From NCBI GenBank assembly GCA_046349435.1, contig JAXMCI010000028.1, positions 25,384 through 89,383 on the forward strand: a stretch of 64,000 bases of DNA, in the 5' to 3' direction. This DNA comes from JAXMCI01 sp046349435 (lineage in GTDB: Bacteria; Pseudomonadota; Alphaproteobacteria; Dongiales; Dongiaceae). The notes under the pieces were generated by a model that made no database searches, was not told where the DNA came from, and saw only the letters and a list, made by a program, of their open reading frames with translations. This document shows positions 53,699 to 62,832 of the stretch, piece by piece. The position numbers were made by a program, and so were the translations under genes. How positions within the stretch are numbered: the stretch's first letter is position 1; the number at the start of each line of letters is the position of its first letter.

Positions 53699-55212
53699 GC
53701 GGGCCGAAGCGGACGACGGCCAACCCGGAAGACCGCCGCCCGCCAACCCGATCCGAGACCGTCGAGCCGGCCCAGGCCGTCGGGCGGGCCGAGGCCACCG
53801 GCGAGGAGCTCGCCCAGCAATGGGCGCGGGTGCGCGGCCGGCTGCGGGCGGAATTCGGCGAGGCCGCCTTCCGCAGCTGGCTGAAGCCGCTGGTGCTGCT
53901 CGGCCAGCGCGGCGCCGAGGTGCGCATCGCCGTGCCGTCGCGCTTCATGCGCGACTGGGTGATGTCGCACTATGCCGACCGCCTGCGCGTGCTGTGGGCC
54001 GGCGAGAACGGCTCGGTGCGCAGCGTCGAGCTGGTGGTCGACGGCGCCAAGCCGCAGGCGACGCGGGCGACCAGCCCGCCGCCGGCCCGCCGGTCGGCGG
54101 CCGGGCCTTCGAGGCCGCGCCGCCCGCCGAGGCCGCTTCGGCGGCCTGACGAGCAGCGCCGACTGCCGCCGCCCGGGCCGCACGAGGAGTTCAGCGCCCC
54201 GCTCGACCCGCGCTTCACCTTCGAGAACTTCATCACCGGCAAGTCGAACGAGTTCGCCTATGCCGCCGCGCACCGCGTCGCCGAGGCGGCGGCGGTCTCC
54301 TTCAACCCGCTGTTCCTCTATGGCGGGGTCGGGCTCGGCAAGACCCACCTGATGCACGCCATCGCCTGGCACATCCGCCGGCGCACGCCGCAGCGCCGGG
54401 TGATCTATCTCTCGGCCGAGAAGTTCATGTACCAGTTCATCCGGGCGCTGCGGCACAAGACGACGATGGCGTTCAAGGAGCAGTTCCGCTCGGTCGACGT
54501 GCTGATGATCGACGACGTCCAGTTCATCAGCGGCAAGGACTCCACCCAGGAGGAGTTCTTCCACACCTTCAACGCCCTGGTCGACCAGAACCGCCAGGTG
54601 GTGATCTCCGCCGACAAGTCGCCCTCCGACCTCGAGGGGCTGGAGGAGCGGATGCGCTCCCGGCTCGGCTGGGGCCTGGTCGCCGACATCCACCCGACGA
54701 CCTACGAGCTCCGGCTCGGCATCCTGCACGCCAAGGCCGAGCAGCTGAAGACCGAGATCCCCGGCAAGGTGCTGGAGTTCCTCGCCCACAAGATCACCTC
54801 CAACATCCGCGAGCTGGAGGGGGCGCTGAACCGCATCGTCGCCCACGCCACCCTGATCGGCCGGCCGATCACGCTGGAGAGCACCCAGGAGGTGCTGAAC
54901 GACCTGCTCCGGGCCAACGACCGGCGGGTCACCATCGACGAGATCCAGAAGCGGGTGGCCGAGCATTTCAACGTCAAGCTGGCGGACATGCACTCGGCCC
55001 GGCGGGCCCGCGCCGTCGCCCGGCCGCGCCAGGTGGCGATGTATCTCGCCAAGCAGCTGACCACCCGGTCGCTGCCGGAGATCGGCCGCAAGTTCGGCGG
55101 CCGCGACCACACCACGGTGATGCACGCGGTGCGCAAGATCGAGGAGTTGCGGCTGCTCGACAGCGGCTTCTCGGAGGATATCGAGCTGCTCCGCCGCATG
55201 CTCGAGGCCTGA
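53695..55212 (+). CDS. dnaA: Chromosomal replication initiator DnaA
   Basis: A 505-residue AAA+ initiator. Domain I is at about 35-110 (WARVRGRLRAEFGEAAFRSWLKPL). The linker (about 120-160) is Arg/Pro-rich in this reading. Domain III has GGVGLGKTHLMHAI with Walker A at 210-217 and MIDDVQFISGKDSTQEEFFHTFN. Domain IV carries the DNA-binding signature GRDHTTVMHAVRKIE. It opens the origin and represses its own gene. The GTG start overlaps the rhodanese stop. The linker reads more naturally in another frame between about 54060 and 54147 (see findings). Confidence 0.95.
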   Translation: MSGPKRTTANPEDRRPPTRSETVEPAQAVGRAEATGEELAQQWARVRGRLRAEFGEAAFRSWLKPLVLLGQRGAEVRIAVPSRFMRDWVMSHYADRLRVLWAGENGSVRSVELVVDGAKPQATRATSPPPARRSAAGPSRPRRPPRPLRRPDEQRRLPPPGPHEEFSAPLDPRFTFENFITGKSNEFAYAAAHRVAEAAAVSFNPLFLYGGVGLGKTHLMHAIAWHIRRRTPQRRVIYLSAEKFMYQFIRALRHKTTMAFKEQFRSVDVLMIDDVQFISGKDSTQEEFFHTFNALVDQNRQVVISADKSPSDLEGLEERMRSRLGWGLVADIHPTTYELRLGILHAKAEQLKTEIPGKVLEFLAHKITSNIRELEGALNRIVAHATLIGRPITLESTQEVLNDLLRANDRRVTIDEIQKRVAEHFNVKLADMHSARRARAVARPRQVAMYLAKQLTTRSLPEIGRKFGGRDHTTVMHAVRKIEELRLLDSGFSEDIELLRRMLEA

Positions 55213-55303
55213 GCCGCCGCCGGTTCCCCGACGGCTGGGATTCTGCCTGTTTTTACAGCGGCTTAGCGGCTGGTGGCCGAGGCCGGCGGCGACTGCAATT
55301 TAG

Positions 55304-55332
55304 TTACTTTTCCGGGCATATCCGGCTATAAT
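55304..55332 (+). promoter_or_regulatory. dnaN promoter
   Basis: TTACTT (55304-55309), a 17-bp spacer and a perfect TATAAT (55327-55332), 126 bp before dnaN in the 246-bp gap after dnaA. It should drive dnaN-recF-gyrB independently of dnaA. Confidence 0.75.
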
Positions 55333-55458
55333 CCGTGGTCCGCCCGGGTGCGCGCCGGGCGGGGCCTTCCGCCGGCGTCGGGGGAGCCGGAGCACCGCCG
55401 ATCGAACCGTCCGGGCGCCGCGGACATCCGAGCCACGCCTTGAGACCTCCGTGACGCC

Positions 55459-56577
55459 ATGAAACTCACCATCGAACGCGGTGCCCTGCTGAAGTCGCTC
55501 GCCCATGTCCAGAGCGTGGTGGAGCGGCGCAACACCATCCCGATCCTCTCCAACGTCCTGCTCGAGGCGGGGGACGGCACGCTCGGCCTGACCGCCACCG
55601 ACATGGACCTGACGATCGTCGAGTCGCTGCCCGCGACGGTCGCCGAGGGCGGCGCCACCACGGCGCCGGCGCACACCCTCTACGACATCGTTCGCAAGCT
55701 GCCCGACGGGGCGCAGATCCAGCTCGAGGCCGGCGGCGAGGGCGGCCAGATGACGCTGCGCGCCGGGCGTTCGCGCTTCGCGCTGCAGACCCTGCCGAAG
55801 GACGATTTCCCGGCGCCGGGCGGCACCGCCCTGCCGCACCAGTTCACGCTCGCCGGCACCGACCTCAGGACGCTGATCGACCGCACCCGCTTCGCCATCT
55901 CCACCGAGGAGACGCGCTACTACCTGAACGGCATCTACCTGCACGCCGCCAAGACCGGCGAGCATCCGGTGCTGCGCGCCGTGGCCACCGACGGCCACCG
56001 GCTGGCGCGCTTCGAGATGCCGCTGCCGCTCGGCGCCGCCGAGATGCCGGGCGTCATCGTGCCGCGCAAGACGGTGGGCGAGCTGCGCAAGCTGATCGAG
56101 GAGACCGAGGAGCGGGTCGACATCTCGCTCTCCGACAGCCGCATCCGCTTCGCCTTCGGCACCGTCGTGCTGAGCTCCAAGCTGATCGACGGCACCTTCC
56201 CCGATTACCAGCGGGTGATCCCGACCGGCAACGACAAGGTGCTGAAGGTCGACAGGCGCAGCTTCGCCGAGGCGGTCGACCGCGTCTCGACCATCTCCAG
56301 CGAGAAGTCGCGCGCCGTGAAGCTGGCGCTGCGGCCGCAGGGGCTGGTCCTCTCGGCGACCAGCGCGGAAAACGGCAGCGCCAGCGAGGAGCTCGAGGTC
56401 GATTATGGCGGCAGCGCCCTGGAAATCGGCTTCAACGCTCGCTATCTCCTTGATATCGCCCAGCAGATCCAGGGCGACGGGGCCCAGTTCTCGCTTGCCG
56501 ACTCGGGCTCCCCGACGATCGTCCGCGACGTCGCCGACGCCAGCGCGCTCTACGTCCTGATGCCCATGCGGGTGTGA
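55459..56577 (+). CDS. dnaN: DNA polymerase III beta sliding clamp
   Basis: A 372-residue clamp of family length with three repeated domains. MKLTIERGALLKSLAHVQSVVERRNTIPILSNVLLEA, NGIYLHAAKTGEHPVLRAVATDGHRLARFEM and the C-terminal VRDVADASALYVLMPMRV are diagnostic. It encircles DNA and tethers polymerase III. Its last bases overlap the GTG of recF (GTGA). Confidence 0.98.
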   Translation: MKLTIERGALLKSLAHVQSVVERRNTIPILSNVLLEAGDGTLGLTATDMDLTIVESLPATVAEGGATTAPAHTLYDIVRKLPDGAQIQLEAGGEGGQMTLRAGRSRFALQTLPKDDFPAPGGTALPHQFTLAGTDLRTLIDRTRFAISTEETRYYLNGIYLHAAKTGEHPVLRAVATDGHRLARFEMPLPLGAAEMPGVIVPRKTVGELRKLIEETEERVDISLSDSRIRFAFGTVVLSSKLIDGTFPDYQRVIPTGNDKVLKVDRRSFAEAVDRVSTISSEKSRAVKLALRPQGLVLSATSAENGSASEELEVDYGGSALEIGFNARYLLDIAQQIQGDGAQFSLADSGSPTIVRDVADASALYVLMPMRV

Positions 56578-57857
56578 TCGCGTTCGCCAGTGAGGCAAAG
56601 ATTCTGATCTCGCCGCAGCCGCCGGCTGTCGCCCGGCCCGTGTCGTCATTGCCCCTGTCCCCGGCCCCCGCGCCCCGCGGGCCGGTGCTGGCGCGTCTCG
56701 CGCTGACCGATTTCCGCTGCTACGTCCGGGCCGAGCTGGCGCCGGCCCCGGGCGCCGTCGTGCTGACCGGCCCGAACGGCGCCGGCAAGACCAACCTGCT
56801 GGAGGCGATCTCCTTCCTGGCGCCCGGCCGCGGCCTGCGCCGCGCGCTGATCGGCGCGGTCGACCGCCGCGGGCATGCCGGCACGCCGGCGACGGCGGCC
56901 GCTCCCGTGCCGGCTCCCGGCCCCTGGGCCGTCGCCGCCCGGCTCGCCGGCCCGGACGGGCCGGTCGAGATCGGCACCGGCCGCGATCCCGCCGCCCCGG
57001 CCGACGCGCCGCGGCCGCGCCGGCTGGTCAAGGTCGACGGCGCCTTCATGCGCGGCCAGGCCAGCCTCGCGGCGCATCTCTCGGTGTCCTGGCTGACCCC
57101 GCAGATGGACCGGCTGTTCCTCGACGGGGCCGGCGACCGGCGCCGCTTCCTGGACCGGCTGGTCTACGGCTTCGACCCGGAGCATGCCGGCCGCGTCGCC
57201 GCCTTCGACCATGCGCTGCGCGAGCGGGCCCGCCTGCTGCGCGGCGAGGTCGCACGGCCCGATCCCGCCTGGCTCGATGCGCTGGAGGAGCAGATGGCCG
57301 CCCGCGGCGTCGCCATCGCCGCCGCCCGCCTGGCGCTGGTCGAGCGGCTGGCGCTGGCCGCCGCCGAGACCGTCGGCCCCTTCCCGGTGCCCGAGATCGC
57401 CATGACCGGCGCGCTGGAGGGCTGGCTCGGCGCCATGCCGGCGCTGGCCGCCGAGGAGCGGCTGCGCGCCGAGCTCGCCGCCGGCCGCCGCCAGGACGCC
57501 GCCACCGGCGGCGCCGTCGCCGGGCCGCAGCGCAGCGACCTGCGGGTGGCCGACCGCCGCACCGGCATGCCGGCCGCCGACTGCTCGACCGGCGAGCAGA
57601 AGGCGCTGCTGCTGGCGCTGGTGCTGGCCCATGCCCGGCTGCAGCTGGCCGAGCGCGGCGCGCCGCCGGTGCTGCTGCTCGACGAGGTCGCCGCGCACCT
57701 CGATGCCGGGCGCCGCGCCGCCCTGTTCGACGAGCTGCTGGCGCTCGGCGGCCAGGTCTGGCTGACCGGCACCGACGAGGCGCTGTTCCAACCCCTGGCC
57801 GGCGCGGCGCAGCTCGTGCGCGTGCGCGAGGCCCGTCTCGAGGAGATCAGGCGATGA
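56574..57857 (+). CDS. recF: DNA replication/repair protein RecF
   Basis: A 427-residue SMC-like ATPase. Walker A GPNGAGKTNLLEAISFLAPGRGLR starts at residue 66. LTPQMDRLFLDGAGDRRRFLDRLV follows. DCSTGEQKALLLALVLAHARL is the ABC signature, and LLLDEVAAHLDAGRRAALF is Walker B and D-loop. It loads RecA at gaps with RecO and RecR. A 40-residue Pro/Ala-rich extension precedes the conserved LARLALTDFRCY, so translation might instead start further in, though coupling to dnaN supports GTG 56574. Confidence 0.95.
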   Translation: MIAFASEAKILISPQPPAVARPVSSLPLSPAPAPRGPVLARLALTDFRCYVRAELAPAPGAVVLTGPNGAGKTNLLEAISFLAPGRGLRRALIGAVDRRGHAGTPATAAAPVPAPGPWAVAARLAGPDGPVEIGTGRDPAAPADAPRPRRLVKVDGAFMRGQASLAAHLSVSWLTPQMDRLFLDGAGDRRRFLDRLVYGFDPEHAGRVAAFDHALRERARLLRGEVARPDPAWLDALEEQMAARGVAIAAARLALVERLALAAAETVGPFPVPEIAMTGALEGWLGAMPALAAEERLRAELAAGRRQDAATGGAVAGPQRSDLRVADRRTGMPAADCSTGEQKALLLALVLAHARLQLAERGAPPVLLLDEVAAHLDAGRRAALFDELLALGGQVWLTGTDEALFQPLAGAAQLVRVREARLEEIRR

Positions 57858-60319
57858 CCGCCGAAGCCGCCCGCGCCGAGCCGCTGCCCGGCGCCCTGCC
57901 GCCGGCCGCCTACGACGCCGATTCCATCAAGGTGCTGCGCGGGCTCGACGCCGTGCGCAAGCGGCCGGGCATGTATATCGGCGACACCGACGACGGCTCC
58001 GGCCTGCACCACATGGTCTACGAGGTCGTCGACAACGCCATCGACGAGTCGCTGGCCGGCTGGTGCGACCGCATCGACGTGGCGCTCAACGCCGACGGCT
58101 CGGTCACCGTGGCCGACAACGGCCGCGGCATCCCGACCGACATCCACAAGGAGGAGGGGGTCTCGGCCGCCGAGGTCATCATGACCCAGCTCCATGCCGG
58201 CGGTAAGTTCGACCAGAACTCCTACAAGGTCTCGGGCGGCCTGCACGGCGTCGGCGTCTCGGTGGTGAACGCGCTGTCCCAGGTGCTGGAGCTGCGCATC
58301 TGGCGCGACGGGGCCGAGTGGTTCATGCGCTTCCGCGACGGCGAGCCGGAGGCGCCGCTCGCCCGGGTAGGATCCGCGCCGCTGATCGAGGGCAAGGGCC
58401 CGAAGCGCGGCACCGAGGTCACCTTCCTGCCCTCGACGCGCACCTTCACCAAGACCGAGTTCGACTTCCCGACGCTGGAGCACCGGCTGCGCGAGCTCGC
58501 CTTCCTGAACTCCGGCGTGCGCCTCTTCCTGACCGACGCGCGCGGCGTCGAGCCGGTCACCGTCGAGCTGTTCTACGAGGGCGGGCTCGCCGCCTTCGTG
58601 CGCTATCTCGACCGCACCAAGGAGGTGCTGCACGGCGAGCCGATCACGCTGGCGGCGGCGCGCGACGGCATCACCGTCGAGGTCGCGATGGAGTGGACCA
58701 GCTCGTACCACGAGACGATGCTGTGCTTCACCAACAACATCCCGCAGCGCGACGGCGGCACCCACCTCGCCGGCTTCCGCGCCGCGCTGACCCGCCAGGT
58801 CAACCAGTACGCCAACGACAGCGGGCTGGCGCGCCGGGAGAAGGTGACGCTCTCCGGCGACGACGCCCGCGAGGGGCTGACCTGCGTCCTCTCGGTCAAG
58901 GTGCCGGACCCCAAGTTCTCCTCGCAGACCAAGGACAAGCTGGTCTCCTCCGAGGTCCGGCCGGTGGTCGAGCAGATCGTCTCCGACCGGCTCGGCCAGT
59001 GGTTCGAGGAGCATCCGGCCGACGCCAAGAAGGTGATCGGCAAGGTGGTCGAGGCGGCGCTCGCCCGCGAGGCGGCGCGCAAGGCGCGCGACCTGACGCG
59101 GCGCAAGGGCGCGCTCGACATGGCCTCGCTGCCCGGCAAGCTCGCCGACTGCCAGGAGCGCGACCCGGCCGGCGCCGAGATCTTCATCGTCGAGGGTGAT
59201 TCCGCCGGCGGCTCGGCCAAGCAGGGCCGCGACCGGCGCTTCCAGGCGATCCTGCCGCTGCGCGGCAAGATTCTCAACGTCGAGCGGGCGCGGCCCGACA
59301 AGATGCTGAGCTCGGCCGAGATCGGCACGCTGATCACCGCGCTCGGCACCGGCATCGGCCAGGAGGAGTTCGACGCCGCCAAGATCCGCTACCACAAGGT
59401 CATCATCATGACCGACGCGGATGTCGACGGCTCGCACATCCGCACCCTGCTGCTGACCTTCTTCTACCGCCAGATGGCGGCGATCATCGAGCGCGGCTAC
59501 CTCTACATAGCCCAGCCGCCGCTCTACAAGGTCGTGCGCGGCAAGTCGGAGCGCTACCTGAAGGACGACAAGGCCTTCGAGGACTTCCTGATCGACGAGG
59601 GGCTGGAGGGCGCCGTGCTGGCGCTGGGCGACGGCAGCCGCATCGGCGGCGCCGATCTGCGCCGGCTGGTCGACCGCGCGCGGGCCATGCGCGGGCTGGC
59701 AGCCTCGCTCGGCCGCCGCTACGACCGCGTCGTGGTCGAGCAGGCGGCGATCGCCGGCATCCTCTCGCCCGACCGGCTGGCGACGCCGGAGCAGGCCCAG
59801 GCCGCCGCCGAGACGCTCGCCCGCCGCCTCGACCAGATCGCCGCCGCGCCGGAGCGCGGCTGGCGCGGCGAGGCCACGGTGGATGCCATCCGGGTCAGCC
59901 GCCGGATCCGCGGCATGCCGGAGAGTGCCGCCCTCGACCTGCCGCTGCTGCGCTCGGTCGAGGCCCGGCGCCTCGCCGAGGTCGCCGCCGAGCTCGCCCA
60001 TGTCTACGGCGGCTCGCCGGTGCTGGAGCGCAAGGAGGAGCGGTTCACGCTGCACTCGGCGACCGAGCTGGTCGACAAGGTGACGGCGATCGGCCGCCGC
60101 GGCCTCTCGATCCAGCGCTACAAGGGGCTGGGCGAGATGAACCCGGAGCAGCTCTGGGAGACGACGCTCGATCCCGAGGTGCGCTCGCTGCTGCAGGTCA
60201 AGGTCGCCCATGCCGACGAGGCCGACAACGTCTTCGAGTCGCTGATGGGCGACGTCGTCGAGCCGCGCCGCGAGTTCATCCAGGCCAACGCGCTGAACGT
60301 CGCCAACCTCGACGTGTAG
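57854..60319 (+). CDS. gyrB: DNA gyrase subunit B
   Basis: An 821-residue type II topoisomerase ATPase subunit. GHKL motifs are VVDNAIDESLAG, VADNGRGIPTDIH and GGLHGVGVSVVNALS. The TOPRIM domain has E447 in EGDSAGGSAKQGRDRRFQ and the metal-binding DADVDG from D521. The C-terminal IQRYKGLGEMNPEQLWETT contacts GyrA. It introduces negative supercoils with GyrA, which is encoded elsewhere. The ATG overlaps the recF stop (ATGA). Confidence 0.98.
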   Translation: MTAEAARAEPLPGALPPAAYDADSIKVLRGLDAVRKRPGMYIGDTDDGSGLHHMVYEVVDNAIDESLAGWCDRIDVALNADGSVTVADNGRGIPTDIHKEEGVSAAEVIMTQLHAGGKFDQNSYKVSGGLHGVGVSVVNALSQVLELRIWRDGAEWFMRFRDGEPEAPLARVGSAPLIEGKGPKRGTEVTFLPSTRTFTKTEFDFPTLEHRLRELAFLNSGVRLFLTDARGVEPVTVELFYEGGLAAFVRYLDRTKEVLHGEPITLAAARDGITVEVAMEWTSSYHETMLCFTNNIPQRDGGTHLAGFRAALTRQVNQYANDSGLARREKVTLSGDDAREGLTCVLSVKVPDPKFSSQTKDKLVSSEVRPVVEQIVSDRLGQWFEEHPADAKKVIGKVVEAALAREAARKARDLTRRKGALDMASLPGKLADCQERDPAGAEIFIVEGDSAGGSAKQGRDRRFQAILPLRGKILNVERARPDKMLSSAEIGTLITALGTGIGQEEFDAAKIRYHKVIIMTDADVDGSHIRTLLLTFFYRQMAAIIERGYLYIAQPPLYKVVRGKSERYLKDDKAFEDFLIDEGLEGAVLALGDGSRIGGADLRRLVDRARAMRGLAASLGRRYDRVVVEQAAIAGILSPDRLATPEQAQAAAETLARRLDQIAAAPERGWRGEATVDAIRVSRRIRGMPESAALDLPLLRSVEARRLAEVAAELAHVYGGSPVLERKEERFTLHSATELVDKVTAIGRRGLSIQRYKGLGEMNPEQLWETTLDPEVRSLLQVKVAHADEADNVFESLMGDVVEPRREFIQANALNVANLDV

Positions 60320-60792
60320 TGACCCTCGCCCACCGGCTGCTCGGCGTCGCCGCCCGGCTCTACTGGCGGGTGGCGCGGCCGCGGACGCTCGGGGTGCGGG
60401 CGCTGGTGCTCGATCCCGACGACCGCATCGTCCTGGTCCGCCATGTCGGCGGGCGGCTCTGGGGCCTGCCGGGCGGCGGCGTCAGGAAGGGCGAGGGCTT
60501 CGCCGCCGCGCTGGCCCGCGAGCTCGGCGAGGAGCTGGCCATCGCCGGCTTCGCCGTCGAGCGCCTGCTGGGCGCCTATCACAGCCGCCGCGAGGGCAAG
60601 GACGACCACATCCTGGTGCTCGTCGTCCGCCTCGACGCGGCCGCCGCGGCCGCCGTGCGCGTTGCCGACGGCTGGGAGATCGCCGCCGCCGAATGGTTCG
60701 CCCTCGACCGCCTGCCGGAGCTGCTGTCGCCCGCCACCGGCCGGCGCATCGCCGAGTATCGCCGGGCCGCGACGGGGACCGGCGCGTGGTAG
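60319..60792 (+). CDS. NUDIX hydrolase
   Basis: A 157-residue NUDIX protein. The box runs from GGGVRKGEGFAAALARELGEELAI, matching Gx5Ex7REUxEExGU except for the final Gly. RALVLDPDDRIVLVRHVGGRLWGLPGG precedes it. It hydrolyses a nucleoside diphosphate linked to some moiety; the substrate is not identifiable. It starts at a GTG sharing its first base with the gyrB stop, so it is probably read from the dnaN-recF-gyrB transcript. Confidence 0.9.
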   Translation: MTLAHRLLGVAARLYWRVARPRTLGVRALVLDPDDRIVLVRHVGGRLWGLPGGGVRKGEGFAAALARELGEELAIAGFAVERLLGAYHSRREGKDDHILVLVVRLDAAAAAAVRVADGWEIAAAEWFALDRLPELLSPATGRRIAEYRRAATGTGAW

Positions 60793-60845
60793 GGCAGGGG
60801 ACCTCGCCGCGTGCGGCTGAACCAGAACGTCCGGCCGGACCCGGA

Positions 60846-61766
60846 ATGACCGCCTCGCCCGCCGGCGACCGTCGCGGCCTCGGCGTCGCGCTGGTCGGGC
60901 TCTCGGCGCTGGTCTGGGCCTCGGGCGGGCTGTTCGTGCGGCTGCTGCCCTACGACCTCTGGACCATCGTGTTCTGGCGCGGCTGCTTCGGCGGCCTGTT
61001 CGTCGGGCTCTACGTGGTCTGGCGCTATCGCGGCCGGACGCTCGCCCGCATCCGGGCCATCGGCGGGACGGGCCTGGTCGTGGTGGTCTGCACCACGGCC
61101 ACCATCACCCTCTTCGCCGCCGCGTTCCAGCACACCAGCGTGGCCCGGGCGATGACGATCTATGCCGGCGCGCCGTTCTTCACCGCCGCGGTCGCCTGGG
61201 CCTGGCTGCGCGAGCGGCCCTCCGCCGCCACCCTCGTGGCGAGCCTCATGGTGGTGATCGGTATCCTGGTGATGGTCGGGCCGGGCTCCGGCGGCCCGCG
61301 GCTGGGCGACGGGCTGGCGATCCTCGCCACGTCAGCGACGGCGGTGATGACCGTCGCGGTGCGCCGGCGCGGCCGGGAGGTCGAGATGCTGCCGGCCGCC
61401 CTGCTCGCCATGCTGCTCAGCATCGCCGTGGCGCTGCCCTTCGCCCAGCACCTCGCCGACCTGACGCCGCGCGACTATCTGGTCGCCGCCGGGTTCGGCC
61501 TCGGCCCGATGACGCTGGGCATGATGCTCTACATCGTGGGCTCGGCGATGATCCCGTCGGCGCTGGCGGCGCTGATCGGCACCATCGAGGCCCCGGTCGG
61601 GGCGCTGTGGGCCTGGGTCGGGGTCGGCGAGGTGCCGGCCCCCACCACCTTCGCCGGCGGCGGCATCGTGCTCGCCGCCGTGGTCGTCCGGCTGCTCGTC
61701 GGGCAGTCCAGGAGGATCACGGCCCCTCGGCCGGCAGCAGCAGCGCCGCGTCGGCCGGCCAGCTGA
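60846..61766 (+). CDS. EamA-family (DMT) transporter
   Basis: A 306-residue membrane protein with ten hydrophobic segments in two EamA repeats (LVGLSALVWASGGLFVRLL ... ; DGLAILATSATAVMTVAVRR ...). GTIEAPVGALWAWVGVGEVP in the last helices is the usual EamA motif. Probably exports a metabolite such as an amino acid; no specificity can be read. Its last 50 bp overlap, tail to tail, with the ABC ATPase gene on the other strand. Confidence 0.92.
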   Translation: MTASPAGDRRGLGVALVGLSALVWASGGLFVRLLPYDLWTIVFWRGCFGGLFVGLYVVWRYRGRTLARIRAIGGTGLVVVVCTTATITLFAAAFQHTSVARAMTIYAGAPFFTAAVAWAWLRERPSAATLVASLMVVIGILVMVGPGSGGPRLGDGLAILATSATAVMTVAVRRRGREVEMLPAALLAMLLSIAVALPFAQHLADLTPRDYLVAAGFGLGPMTLGMMLYIVGSAMIPSALAALIGTIEAPVGALWAWVGVGEVPAPTTFAGGGIVLAAVVVRLLVGQSRRITAPRPAAAAPRRPAS

Positions 61767-62832
61767 CCCAGACCGCCTGGCCGGCCGCGCCGCCGGGATC
61801 GGCGCGGCGGTCGACGTTCTGGGCGGCGACGGCGAGCGGCCGGGGCAGGCCCTCGACCGCGACGTGGTAGTGGCTGCGGTCGCCGAGATAGGCGCGGGCG
61901 TCCAGCCGGCCGGCGAGGCTGTTCTCGACCGGCCCGGAGGGTGGCCGGTCGGAGAGCGCCAGCTTCTCCGGGCGGATCGCGACGGTGACCGGGCCGGCCG
62001 CCAGGCGGGCGCCGGGCTCCAGCCGGACCCGCAGCAGGCCGAGCGGGCCGGCCTCGACCACCGCGCAGCCCTGCTCGACGCCGCGCACCGTCCCGTCGAT
62101 GAAGTTCATCGTGCCGATGAAGGCGGCCACCTCGCGGCAGGACGGCGCCTCGTAGAGCCGCTCGGCGCTGTCGATCTGCAGGATCCGGCCGCGCGACATC
62201 ACCGCGATGCGGTCGGACAGCGTCAGCGCCTCCTCCTGGTCGTGGGTGACGAAGACGAAGGTGATGCCGACCGAGCGCTGCAGGGCGCGCAGCTCGAGCT
62301 GCATCTCCTCGCGCAGCTTCTTGTCGAGCGCGCCGAGCGGCTCGTCGAGCAGCAGCACCTTGGGCCGGCAGACCAGCGCGCGGGCCAGCGCCACGCGCTG
62401 GCGCTGGCCGCCGGAGAGCTGGTCGGCCCGCCGGTCGCCATGGCCGGGCAGCTTGATCAGCGCCAGCGCCTCGTCGACCGCGGCGGCGATCCGCGCCTTG
62501 CCCAGGCCCTGGTTGCGCAGCCCGTAGGCGATGTTCTGGCGGACGTCGAGATGCGGGAAGATGGCGTAGGACTGGAACACCATGTTGGTCGGCCGGCGGT
62601 TCGCCGGGACGCGCGACTGCGGCTGGCCGTCGATGAAGATCTCGCCGGCGTCCGGCCGCTCGAAGCCGGCGAGCAGCCGCAGCAGCGTGGTCTTGCCGCA
62701 GCCGGACGGGCCGAGCAGCGAGAAGAACTCGCCGGCCGGGATGTCGAACGTCAGGTCGTCGACGGCGGTGAGCGCGCCGAAGCGCCGCGTCACGCCGCGG
62801 ATCGCGATCAGGCTCTCGGCGGGGGCGGTCAT
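61717..62832 (-). CDS. Polyamine-type ABC transporter ATP-binding protein (PotA-like)
   Basis: A 371-residue ABC ATPase. Walker A LLGPSGCGKTTLLRLLAGFE, signature QLSGGQRQRVALARAL, Walker B VLLLDEPLGALD and H-loop VTHDQEEAL are all intact. A TOBE domain follows (about 285-365). The set with two PotBC-type permeases indicates import of spermidine, putrescine or a related compound. ATG 62832 overlaps the permease stop (ATGA); an ATG 54 bp upstream gives Arg-rich residues only. Confidence 0.93.
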   Translation of the reverse strand: MTAPAESLIAIRGVTRRFGALTAVDDLTFDIPAGEFFSLLGPSGCGKTTLLRLLAGFERPDAGEIFIDGQPQSRVPANRRPTNMVFQSYAIFPHLDVRQNIAYGLRNQGLGKARIAAAVDEALALIKLPGHGDRRADQLSGGQRQRVALARALVCRPKVLLLDEPLGALDKKLREEMQLELRALQRSVGITFVFVTHDQEEALTLSDRIAVMSRGRILQIDSAERLYEAPSCREVAAFIGTMNFIDGTVRGVEQGCAVVEAGPLGLLRVRLEPGARLAAGPVTVAIRPEKLALSDRPPSGPVENSLAGRLDARAYLGDRSHYHVAVEGLPRPLAVAAQNVDRRADPGGAAGQAVWVSWPADAALLLPAEGP

